Shown in pieces: positions 15,534 through 24,239 of a stretch of 50,366 nucleotides of DNA. Source of the DNA: Gemmatimonadaceae bacterium (lineage in GTDB: Bacteria > Gemmatimonadota > Gemmatimonadetes > Gemmatimonadales > Gemmatimonadaceae); the NCBI GenBank assembly GCA_025934775.1, contig JAICWO010000024.1, positions 1 to 50,366 on the forward strand, written 5' to 3'. Position numbers and translations under genes: made by a program. The notes under the pieces are model-generated. The model saw only the letters and a program-made list of their open reading frames with translations. It was not told where the DNA came from and did no database searches. Position 1 is the first letter of the stretch. Each line of letters starts with the position of its first letter.

Positions 15534-16352
15534 ATGAAGAGTATCGTGAGCTTCTTGGATCGATATGGACCCTGGGCGCTGGTCACCGGCGCATCATCGG
15601 GCATTGGTGCGGAGTTCGCGCGCCAGCTTGCCTCGGAGGGGTTTCACCTGGTCCTCGCCGCGAGGCGAGAAGACTTGCTCGATGCGTTGGCCGCGGAGTT
15701 GTCGCGGCGGTTCGGGGTCCAAGCGCGTGTCGTCGTGGTCGATCTGTCTGAGGAGGATGCGGTCGATCGCCTCGGCCGCGCGGTCGCCGATCTCGACATT
15801 GGTCTCGTGGTGTCGAACGCGGGAACGGGGGATCCCGGCCATTTCCTCGATCAGGATCACGACGAGCAACTCCGCTTGTTTCGCCTCAACGCGCTCTCGC
15901 ATCTGAACGTCGCGCATCATTTCGGCGGCCGGTTAGCGCGGCGAGGGGGCGGCGGAATTCTGCTGGGGGGAGCCATGGGCGCGGCGCACGGGATTCCGTT
16001 CTCGGCCAACGAGGCGGGCGCCAAGGCACTGGTGCAGAGCTTGGGCGAGTCACTGCATGTGGAGCTCCGGCGTCAAGGCATTCGCGTCATGACGTATGTC
16101 GTGCCGCCGACCGACACCGCGATCATCCGGAAGTTCGGGCTCGATCCAGAGCTGATGCCCGTCAAGCCGATGAGCACGACGCAGTGCGTCTCGGAAACGC
16201 TCCGCGCGTTTCGCGCGAACGGGAAATCATCGTTCCTGCCGGGACGGATGAATCGGATCATGAGCGCCATCATCCCCGCGTTCGTCATGCGCCTGATGAT
16301 GGGAGCGATGATCGAGCGGGCGCTCGCGAACCGGAGCGACCAGGCGGCGTGA
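15534..16352 (+). CDS. SDR-family protein with altered active site
   Basis: A 272-residue Rossmann-fold short-chain dehydrogenase/reductase relative. The cofactor motif TGASSGIG (18-25) and the NAG motif (95-97) are intact. The active site is not: at the YxxxK position it reads EAGAK, so Tyr is replaced by Glu160 while Lys164 remains, and the catalytic Ser region reads LLGGAMG (about 143-149) with Gly in place of Ser. It may bind NAD(P) without standard reductase chemistry, or the alignment may shift by a residue. It follows the tetR gene and shares its direction. Confidence 0.85.
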   Translation: MKSIVSFLDRYGPWALVTGASSGIGAEFARQLASEGFHLVLAARREDLLDALAAELSRRFGVQARVVVVDLSEEDAVDRLGRAVADLDIGLVVSNAGTGDPGHFLDQDHDEQLRLFRLNALSHLNVAHHFGGRLARRGGGGILLGGAMGAAHGIPFSANEAGAKALVQSLGESLHVELRRQGIRVMTYVVPPTDTAIIRKFGLDPELMPVKPMSTTQCVSETLRAFRANGKSSFLPGRMNRIMSAIIPAFVMRLMMGAMIERALANRSDQAA

Positions 16353-16407
16353 GGTGCGCCGGAACTCCCCAATTGAACCCGGCCGCGGCGCGCAGTAGGC
16401 TTGCGGG

Positions 16408-18573
16408 ATGCACACTCGCCGATTGCTCCCGCCGCTCGCCATCGCGCTGCTCGCCGGCATCGCCGCCGCTCAAACACCGACCAAGCCGCGCGCCCACCCG
16501 AAGCTGACGATCGATCAGCTCATCGCGATCAAGCACCCGTCCGGCCACCAATGGACGCCTGACGGCAGTCACGTCTGGTTCACCTATGACAGCGCCGGCA
16601 TTAACAACATCTGGCTTGCGCCCGCGAACGGCTCGAGCGCCGCGAGGCCGCTGACCACCTACGCCGACGGGCAGAATGGCAACGGCGGATTCTGGAGCAA
16701 CGACGGTCAGACGCTCTTCTTCCCGCGAGACGGCGGACTGTTCGCGGTCTCCTCGAGCGGCGGCGCACCGCACACCGCGTGGCCTTCGGCCGCGCGTGCG
16801 CACAGCTTCGCGCTCTCACCAGACGGTACGCGCGTCGCGTTCGTCGCGGGTGCTCCCGGCGGTGCGAATGGCGGAGACCTGATCGTCCATACCATCGCGA
16901 CCAACACCGATCAGACGGTCGCGCATGCCGACAGCGCACTCGGCGCGCCGTCGTGGTCAGCCGACGGTGCGAATCTCGTGTACACGGTGGGCGCGCACCC
17001 CGCGTCGCCGATCGAGCACTATGCGTCGCCGCCGGAGATCGGACCGAAGCTCATCTTCGTCGCGACGGAGTTTGCTCGCGGTGGCGGCGGCGGGACGACG
17101 TTCACGGTTCCCGCGAGCGGAGGAACACCGCGGCCTGTCCCGGGCCGCTCGGCCTTCGGCCGCGGAAGCGCGCGCATCGACGCCACGCACACGCTCTCGA
17201 CGCGGGTATCCAACGGTGGACTGATCCGCACCACCGAGTCGATCGACGCGAATGGCGGCCCACCGATCATTCTCCACGTCGACACGGCGGAGAAGTTTTT
17301 CAGTTCTGTCAATACGACGAACAATGCGATCTCGCCCGATCACCGTTGGCTGCTCTACACGAGCGATGCCACGGGCTGGGATCAGATCTACGTCGTCCCG
17401 ACGGCCGGCGGTACGCCGGTGCAGATCACGAAGACGCCGGGCGAGCATTGGCGCGCCATCTGGTCGCACGACAGCAAACGCATCGCGTGGGACGCGAACA
17501 CCGCCGAGCATCCTGGGACGCGCGAGATTCAGGTCGCGACGATCGGCGCCGATCCCGCGAATGCGACGATCGTGACCGTCACCTCGGGCAGCGGCACGAA
17601 CACGGCGCCGCAGTGGTCGCCGGACGACGAGCGCGTGCTCTTCCAGCACACCGACGCCCGCAACTCGGCGGACCTCTACGTCGCGAACGCGGTCGCGAAC
17701 GCCACGGTGACGCGTGTGACGTCGTCGATGCCGGCGAGCATCGATAAATCCCAGCTCGTCGCGCCGACGCTCATTCATTACCCGGGTCCGGACGGCAAGC
17801 CGGTGCCGGCATGGCTCTTCGTGCCGAAGAACTTCGACCGGACGAAGAAGCACGCGGCGATCGTGTGGATTCACCCGGACGGCGTGAATCAGAATTACGA
17901 CGGCTGGCACCCGGACCGCAACGAGGCCGTCTATTATGAGTTTCATCAATATCTGCTGCAGCAGGGCTACGTCGTCATCGCCCCCGACTACCGCGGCAGC
18001 ATCGGCTACGGCCGAGCGTGGCGCAACGACGTGTACATGGACGTCGGCGGCAAGGACGCGAAGGACGCGCGGCTCGCGGCGAAGTACCTCGAGTCCCTTG
18101 GCTACGTCGATCCCGATCGCGTCGGTGTGTGGGGGCTGAGCTACGGCGGATTCTTCACACTGCTCGCCGTCACGCAGGAGCCGACCTGGTTCCGCGCCGC
18201 GGTCGACGTCGCCGGCGTCGCGGATTACAAGCTCTACTATGATGATCCGTATCACGGCGGCTGGACGACGAGCCGCATCGGCACGCCGGACGAGCATCCC
18301 GAGGTGTACGCGAAGGCGGCGCCGATGTCACACGTCGATCAGATACAGCATCCGCTGCTGATCCTGCACGGCACCGCGGACGTGAACGTGCCGTTCATCC
18401 ATTCGGTGCTCCTCGTCGACCATCTGCTCGAGGCGGGGAAGGGCGATCTCGTGAATTTCATGGTCTATCCAGGCGAATATCACTACTTCGACCGCGGCTT
18501 CGTCGTGCGCGACGCCTGGCATCGCGTGGATGCATTCTTCCGCAAGAACTTGCAGCCGGACGTGATCAAGTAG
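16408..18573 (+). CDS. S9 family serine peptidase (DPP IV / prolyl oligopeptidase type), exported
   Basis: A 721-residue secreted peptidase. The signal peptide MHTRRLLPPLAIALLAGIAA ends near AAQTP. An N-terminal beta-propeller with WSPDD- and SPDGT-type repeats spans about residues 40-430. The alpha/beta hydrolase domain carries a complete triad: Ser578 in GLSYGG, Asp658 in HGTADVNV and His692 in GEYHYF. S9 enzymes cleave short peptides, often after proline. The ATG at 16408 begins the signal peptide. It is the first of three exported plus-strand proteins. Confidence 0.93.
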   Translation: MHTRRLLPPLAIALLAGIAAAQTPTKPRAHPKLTIDQLIAIKHPSGHQWTPDGSHVWFTYDSAGINNIWLAPANGSSAARPLTTYADGQNGNGGFWSNDGQTLFFPRDGGLFAVSSSGGAPHTAWPSAARAHSFALSPDGTRVAFVAGAPGGANGGDLIVHTIATNTDQTVAHADSALGAPSWSADGANLVYTVGAHPASPIEHYASPPEIGPKLIFVATEFARGGGGGTTFTVPASGGTPRPVPGRSAFGRGSARIDATHTLSTRVSNGGLIRTTESIDANGGPPIILHVDTAEKFFSSVNTTNNAISPDHRWLLYTSDATGWDQIYVVPTAGGTPVQITKTPGEHWRAIWSHDSKRIAWDANTAEHPGTREIQVATIGADPANATIVTVTSGSGTNTAPQWSPDDERVLFQHTDARNSADLYVANAVANATVTRVTSSMPASIDKSQLVAPTLIHYPGPDGKPVPAWLFVPKNFDRTKKHAAIVWIHPDGVNQNYDGWHPDRNEAVYYEFHQYLLQQGYVVIAPDYRGSIGYGRAWRNDVYMDVGGKDAKDARLAAKYLESLGYVDPDRVGVWGLSYGGFFTLLAVTQEPTWFRAAVDVAGVADYKLYYDDPYHGGWTTSRIGTPDEHPEVYAKAAPMSHVDQIQHPLLILHGTADVNVPFIHSVLLVDHLLEAGKGDLVNFMVYPGEYHYFDRGFVVRDAWHRVDAFFRKNLQPDVIK

Positions 18574-18607
18574 GCCGACGTCGGGAAAGCCCAGGAGGTA
18601 CCGAGCC

Positions 18608-20848
18608 GTGTCACGCAAACTCGCGGTCGCCACCTTGGCGCTATTTGTGGCGGCGTGGCGAGCGCCACTCGCGTCGCAAACTCCGCGCGTCGACGTTCGC
18701 TCCGCGGGCGCCGTCGCCCTGCGCGTCAGGGTGCACCCATCGGCGTCGAGCGCGCCGGCGCGCGCGACGCACGAGCGCATCGGCGCGTTCGTCGTCGACG
18801 TCTCGCCGTCGCCGCTCGTCGTCGACGTTCACGACGCGCGTGGCCGGCGCGTGCAGCGGCTCGCGTTTCAGTCCGACGGCAGCGTGCAATTCGATCTCGA
18901 CGACGCGCCCGTGCTCGGCTTGGGAGAGGGAGGTCCGCGTCCGCAACGCGGCGTCAACTGGCGCGAGCAGCCGGTCGAGTTCGACCGGCGCGGCCGTCTC
19001 GACAGAATGGCGCCGCGCTGGCAGAGCGACATGTACGGTTCGCGCAATCCCGTGCCGATGCTCATCGGCACGCGCGGCTGGGCGCTCTTCTTCGCCAAGC
19101 CGTGGGGGCAAGTCGATCTGCGCGCCCCCGATCACGGAACTCTCATGCCCTGGATTCCTTCGGACTCCGAGCGCGCCCCGCAGACGGCGCGCAACCAGGG
19201 GCAGGACCGCAACAAGGGCCGCCCCGCGGTCGCGTCGATCGCGCCCGGCGAATACGACGTCTACGTCGTCGACGCGCGCGATCCGGCCGCGATGATGCGC
19301 GACTACTCGCGCATCGCGGGCCAGGCGGTGATGCCGCCGAAATGGGCGCTCGGCTACATGCAGTCGCATCGCACGATCGAAGACGAGACGCAACTGCTTG
19401 GCATCATCGACACGTTTCGCGCGAAGCGCATCCCGTTGGATGCCGTCATCTACCTCGGCACCGGCTTCGCGCCGCGCGGGTGGAACACGACGCAGCCGTC
19501 GTTCACGTTCAATCCCGACGTGTTCAAGCGCGATCCAAAAACTGTGATTGACGACATGCATGCGCGGCACGTGCACGTCGTGTTGCACATCGTGCCCTTC
19601 GACCGGGACCGCTTGCCGACGCTGCACGGGTCCATCCCGCCGCAGCCAGGCGAGACGCTCGACGCCGGGCACATCGCGAACTATTGGCGGTTGCACGTGC
19701 CGCTGATCGATGCTGGCGTCGACGCGTTCTGGCCTGACGAAGGCGACTGGTTCAATCTCGATGAGCGGCTCGAGCGCCATAAGATGTACTACGAGGGACC
19801 ACTCTCGTCGCGTCCCAACGTGCGCCCGTGGAGCTTGCATCGGAACGGCTACGCCGGAATCGCGCAGTGGGGTGGGTGGGTCTGGTCGGGCGACACCGAA
19901 TCGTCGTGGAAAACGCTCGAGGCGCAGATCGCCGTCGGGCTCAATCATTCATTGAGCCTCAGTCCATACTGGGGCTCGGACATTGGCGGCTTCTATCCGA
20001 CGCGCGAGCTCACGGGCGAGCTCTATGCGCGCTGGTACCAGTTCGCGGCGTTCACGCCGTCGTTCCGCGCGCACGGCCGCACGTGGTGGACGCGGTTGCC
20101 GTGGGGATTTGGCCTCAGCGACATGGGCCCGCGCGAGGGCACGCCCGATGACCGCGGGATTCAGCAATCGGCGATGAACGACCGCCGAGTGGAGCCGATC
20201 GCGCGCGCGTACGACGATCTGCGCTACCAACTGCTGCCCTACAACTACACGCTCGCATGGGAAGCGCGCGAGAGCGGACTACCACTGATGCGCGCGCTGT
20301 GGCTGCACTATCCAACCGATTCAGTCGCGCGCGCGTTGGGCACGGAGTATCTCTGGGGTCGCGATCTGCTCATTGCGCCCGTGTTCACACCATCGGCATC
20401 GTCGCGCGACGTCTACTTGCCCGCGGGCGCGTGGTACGACTGGTGGACGAACGCGCAGGTGGCCGGCGGACGAACCGTCCGTCGTGACGTCGACCTCGCG
20501 ACGATGCCCATCTATGTGCGCGCGGGCGCGATCATTCCAATCGATCCGCTTCGGCAGTACACGAGCGAGACCGTGTCTTCACCGACGACGTTGCGCGTGT
20601 ATCCGGGCGCCGATGGCGATTTCACGTTGTACGATGACGATGGAGTCAGCCAAGCCTATCTCTCGGGGGACGCCGCGTACACGCGCGTGCGGTGGAACGA
20701 TCGGACGCGCACGCTCACGATCGAGCCGGACGCGCGGTATCGGTCGTCGCCGGCGCGGCTCGCGCGGGATTTTGATGTAGTGGTCATGCCGGGCGAAAAG
20801 GCGCGGCGGGTGCACTTCGTGGGGGAGCGCGTTCGGGTCAGGTTCTGA
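18608..20848 (+). CDS. Glycoside hydrolase family 31 protein, exported
   Basis: A 746-residue exported alpha-glycosidase-type enzyme. The GTG start at 18608 has a GGAGG site nine bases upstream (18594-18598). The signal peptide is SRKLAVATLALFVAAWRAP. The GH31 barrel carries the expected nucleophile Asp377 in DAFWPDEGDW and acid/base Asp429 in WSGDTESSW, followed by SPYWGSDIGGFYP. C-terminal beta domains (DVYLPAGAWYDWW, then a DUF5110-like tail) are present. GH31 covers alpha-glucosidases, xylosidases and others; substrate is not readable. It lies 34 bases after the S9 peptidase gene. Confidence 0.92.
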   Translation: MSRKLAVATLALFVAAWRAPLASQTPRVDVRSAGAVALRVRVHPSASSAPARATHERIGAFVVDVSPSPLVVDVHDARGRRVQRLAFQSDGSVQFDLDDAPVLGLGEGGPRPQRGVNWREQPVEFDRRGRLDRMAPRWQSDMYGSRNPVPMLIGTRGWALFFAKPWGQVDLRAPDHGTLMPWIPSDSERAPQTARNQGQDRNKGRPAVASIAPGEYDVYVVDARDPAAMMRDYSRIAGQAVMPPKWALGYMQSHRTIEDETQLLGIIDTFRAKRIPLDAVIYLGTGFAPRGWNTTQPSFTFNPDVFKRDPKTVIDDMHARHVHVVLHIVPFDRDRLPTLHGSIPPQPGETLDAGHIANYWRLHVPLIDAGVDAFWPDEGDWFNLDERLERHKMYYEGPLSSRPNVRPWSLHRNGYAGIAQWGGWVWSGDTESSWKTLEAQIAVGLNHSLSLSPYWGSDIGGFYPTRELTGELYARWYQFAAFTPSFRAHGRTWWTRLPWGFGLSDMGPREGTPDDRGIQQSAMNDRRVEPIARAYDDLRYQLLPYNYTLAWEARESGLPLMRALWLHYPTDSVARALGTEYLWGRDLLIAPVFTPSASSRDVYLPAGAWYDWWTNAQVAGGRTVRRDVDLATMPIYVRAGAIIPIDPLRQYTSETVSSPTTLRVYPGADGDFTLYDDDGVSQAYLSGDAAYTRVRWNDRTRTLTIEPDARYRSSPARLARDFDVVVMPGEKARRVHFVGERVRVRF

Positions 20849-20997
20849 GTGGGGGCGCCGGTGGGTCCCGCAGCCGACCTTGCACCCTGTCCCGCCGCTC
20901 TTCACCTTGCTTTCGGACCCAATGGGTTCCCGCTTCCCCCGTTCGCTCTATCCGCATCAGGCTTCATAAAAGTCTTATCGAAAGAGGGACACCTCCG

Positions 20998-23900
20998 ATG
21001 CTTTCCGCACGCGCCGTACTGCTCGCTTCGCTCCCGCTCGCCCTCGCCGCCACGCCCCGAGCGCCCGCCTCGACGCCCAAGCTCGACCCCGCGCTCCACT
21101 GGCGCAGCGTCGGCCCGTTCACCGGTGGCCGCGTCACCACCGTGGCCGGCATCCCCAACGAACCGAACGTCTTCTATATGGGCACCGCGGGCGGCGGCGT
21201 CTGGCAGACCGACGACTACGGCGCGAACTGGCGGCCGATCTCGGACAAGGGGATCAAGACCGGCTCGATCGGCGCGATGGCCCTCGCGCCGTCCAACCCC
21301 GAGATCATCTACGTCGGCACGGGCGACTCCGCGCCGCGCAACACGGTCCTGACCGGCGACGGGATGTACAAGTCGACCGATGGCGGCAAGACGTGGCAGT
21401 ACATCGGGCTCGGCGACACGCACATCATCACGTGGATCCTCGTCGATCCCGCCAACCCCGACGTCGTCTACGCCGCGGCGCTCGGCCACCTCTTCGCGCC
21501 CAACGCGGATCGCGGCGTGTTCAAGACCACTGATGGCGGCAAGACGTGGAAGAAGGTGCTCTTCGTCGACGACGAGACGGGGGCGATCGCCATGACGATG
21601 GATCCGTCGAACCCGAATGTGGTGTACGCCGCGATGTGGCAGATGTCGCGCAACCACTGGTCGTTCTCGAGCGGCGGAGCGGGGAGCGGCATCTTCAAGA
21701 CCACCGACGGCGGCGCGACGTGGACGAACATCTCGCACCGCCCGGGCCTGCCGACCGGGATCTTCGGACGCGTCGGCATCGCGCTGGCGCCGAGCAACCC
21801 GAAGGTCGTGTACGCGCTGATCCAGGGGCAGTACAAGGATCAGGCGGGCGGGCTGTTCAAGTCCGACGACGCCGGCCAGACGTGGTCGCTCGTCAATAAC
21901 AGTATGGATATCACACAACGGGCATTCTATTACTCGAATGTCTTCGTCGACCCGAAGGACGCGAACACGATCTACGTGCCCAACGTCGGCGTGTACGTGT
22001 CGCACGATGGCGGCAAGACGCTGAACCCGCTCCGTCCGCCGCACGGCGACAACCACGTCCTGTGGATCAATCCGACCAACCCGCAGATCTTCATCGAAGG
22101 GAACGACGGCGGCGCGACCGTGACGCTGAACGGCGGCAAGGCGTTCAGCGCCGAGGACAACCAGCCGACCGGCCAGTTCTACCACGCCAATCTCGACAAC
22201 GCGTTCCCGTTCAACATCTACGGCGCGCAGCAGGATCGGAGCTCGGTCACCGGACCCAGCGCCAACGTCACGCCGGTGTGGACGAACATCCAAGGCGGCG
22301 AGATGAGCTGGGTCGTTCCCACTCCGGACCGCCCGTGGATCACGTACGCCAGCGGCTACTACAGCATGGAGTGGCGCGACGATCGCCGCTCGGGGCTCGT
22401 CACCAACGTGGCGCCGTGGCCGGAATACAAGTTTGGTCTACAAGGAACTCAGATCAAATATCGGTATGGCTGGAACCATCACCCCGTGGTGTTCGCCTCG
22501 CACAACCCAAAAGAGCTGCTGATGGGGGCGCAGGTGCTCTTCGAGACGACGGACGAAGGCACGCACTGGAAGGTGATCAGCCCCGACCTCACGCGGAACG
22601 ACACGACGAAGGAACAGCGCCCGGGCGGCCCGATCAGCGCCGACGTGACGGGCGAGGAGATGTTCGGCACGATCTCGTCGATCGCCTTCTCGCCGCTCAG
22701 CGACGCCATCATCTGGACCGGATCGGACGATGGGCTCGTGCACGTGACCACGGACGCGGGCGCCCACTGGGCCGAGGTCCGTCCGCCGGCGCTCCCCACC
22801 TGGTCCACCATCACCTGCATCGAGCCGTCGCACACGGCGGCGGGCACGGCGTACGTGTCGGCGAGCCGGTTCGACTGGGACGATTTTAAACCATACGTAT
22901 ACAAGACTACTGATTACGGCAAGCACTGGACGGCGCTCACGGCCGGTCTGCCCAACGATCAGTACGTGGAGAGCGTGCGCGAGGACCCGAGCGACGCCAG
23001 CCTGCTCTTCGCCGGCACGAGCAACACCGCCTATTACAGCACGGACGCCGGCGCGAGCTGGCAGCCGCTCACGCTGAACCTGCCGCCGGTGCGCGTGAAC
23101 GACATCGAGATCCAGCCCGAGCAGCATGCGGTGGTCCTCGCGACGTTCGGGCGCGGTTTCTACGTCCTCGACGACCTCCAGCTCCTCGAGCAGTTGGGCG
23201 GAGCCGCCGCGAAGTCGTCGAACGAGTCGGCGTATCTGTACAAGCCGCAGCAGGCATGGCTCACCTCGCGCGGCGGCGGACGCGGCGGCGCCGGCGGCGC
23301 GAATCTCGCCGCGGGTGCGACGGTCTTCTTCGATCTGCCGGCGGACTACAATGCCAGCACGCCGGCGACGCTCACGTTCACGACGGCGAGCGGCGCGCCG
23401 ATTCACACCTTCACGCTCCATCCGCGCTCGTCGGGTGCGCGCGGCGAGGCTGGTGCAGGACGCGGCGGCCGCGGAGGGGCATCGCCGGCGCAACAGGAAG
23501 AGCGGCTCACCGCCGTGGAACCCGGGATGAATCGTTTCCAGTGGGATCTCCGCTACCCGGACGCCGCCGAGGTCAAAGGCCTGTACCACTCCGGCTTCTC
23601 GGCGTCGCAACCCGTCGGCCCGGAGATCGTGCCGGGCACGTACTACGTGACGCTGACGTACGGCGGCAAGACGCAGAAGCAGCCGCTCGTGGTCAAGCTC
23701 GATCCGCGGCTCACGACCACGCAGGCCGCGCTCCAGCAGCGTTTCGATCTGCTCATGAGAATTCACAACTCGGTGAACGCCCTCGACACGACGCTGAATC
23801 ATGCGATCGACACGCGGGATGCGCTCCAGAAGTCGGTCGCCAGTGGAAGCGCGAACGCGCAGCAGCGTGCGGCGCTCGACAAGCTGAATCACGACATCGA

Positions 23901-24120
23901 CGATCTCGTGGATCTCAGAATTCAGTCGGGCGAGGGCGCGCTCGTGTATCCACCGCGGCTCCGGGCGTGGTTGTCGGCGATCACGGGTCAGGTCGACATG
24001 GCGTTCGTGGCGCCGACGCCGGCGATGGTCCAGGTGGGGAACGGGTACGTTCGCGATGCGGCGGCGGGCATCGCGCGATTGCAGACCGACATGGCCGCGG
24101 CGCGCGGCATGGTGCCGTAG
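20998..24120 (+). CDS. Sortilin-like BNR/VPS10-repeat exported protein
   Basis: A 1040-residue secreted protein. A signal peptide (MLSARAVLLASLPLALAAT) is followed by repeated Asp-box motifs: TDDYGANW, STDGGKTW, TTDGGATW, SDDAGQTW and STDAGASW, spaced along residues 50-720. These indicate a ten-bladed VPS10/exo-alpha-sialidase-like propeller, annotated in related bacteria as sortilin or glycosyl hydrolase; no activity is assured. The C-terminal part has a glycine-rich RGGGRGGAGG stretch (about 757) and a helical region. It is 149 bases after the GH31 gene. A long hairpin follows its stop. Confidence 0.88.
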   Translation: MLSARAVLLASLPLALAATPRAPASTPKLDPALHWRSVGPFTGGRVTTVAGIPNEPNVFYMGTAGGGVWQTDDYGANWRPISDKGIKTGSIGAMALAPSNPEIIYVGTGDSAPRNTVLTGDGMYKSTDGGKTWQYIGLGDTHIITWILVDPANPDVVYAAALGHLFAPNADRGVFKTTDGGKTWKKVLFVDDETGAIAMTMDPSNPNVVYAAMWQMSRNHWSFSSGGAGSGIFKTTDGGATWTNISHRPGLPTGIFGRVGIALAPSNPKVVYALIQGQYKDQAGGLFKSDDAGQTWSLVNNSMDITQRAFYYSNVFVDPKDANTIYVPNVGVYVSHDGGKTLNPLRPPHGDNHVLWINPTNPQIFIEGNDGGATVTLNGGKAFSAEDNQPTGQFYHANLDNAFPFNIYGAQQDRSSVTGPSANVTPVWTNIQGGEMSWVVPTPDRPWITYASGYYSMEWRDDRRSGLVTNVAPWPEYKFGLQGTQIKYRYGWNHHPVVFASHNPKELLMGAQVLFETTDEGTHWKVISPDLTRNDTTKEQRPGGPISADVTGEEMFGTISSIAFSPLSDAIIWTGSDDGLVHVTTDAGAHWAEVRPPALPTWSTITCIEPSHTAAGTAYVSASRFDWDDFKPYVYKTTDYGKHWTALTAGLPNDQYVESVREDPSDASLLFAGTSNTAYYSTDAGASWQPLTLNLPPVRVNDIEIQPEQHAVVLATFGRGFYVLDDLQLLEQLGGAAAKSSNESAYLYKPQQAWLTSRGGGRGGAGGANLAAGATVFFDLPADYNASTPATLTFTTASGAPIHTFTLHPRSSGARGEAGAGRGGRGGASPAQQEERLTAVEPGMNRFQWDLRYPDAAEVKGLYHSGFSASQPVGPEIVPGTYYVTLTYGGKTQKQPLVVKLDPRLTTTQAALQQRFDLLMRIHNSVNALDTTLNHAIDTRDALQKSVASGSANAQQRAALDKLNHDIDDLVDLRIQSGEGALVYPPRLRAWLSAITGQVDMAFVAPTPAMVQVGNGYVRDAAAGIARLQTDMAAARGMVP

Positions 24121-24146
24121 AGAGCAGCGTGTGCGGTTGTGGTGAG

Positions 24147-24184
24147 TGAGACCGCCATGGCGCGACAACGCCATGGCGGTCTCA
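24147..24184 (+). terminator. 16-bp perfect hairpin after the sortilin-like gene
   Basis: The arms TGAGACCGCCATGGCG (24147-24162) and 24169-24184 are exact inverted repeats around a six-base loop CGACAA. Each arm also contains the palindrome CGCCATGGCG. There is no U tract on either side, so it may act as an mRNA-stabilising or Rho-assisted end rather than a classic intrinsic terminator. It separates the exported hydrolase genes from the kinase gene. Confidence 0.6.
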
Positions 24185-24239
24185 GCTACTGCGTGCATAT
24201 TTGGCGCGGCAACCGGAGTTCCCTCCCCGCCGCCCGCCG

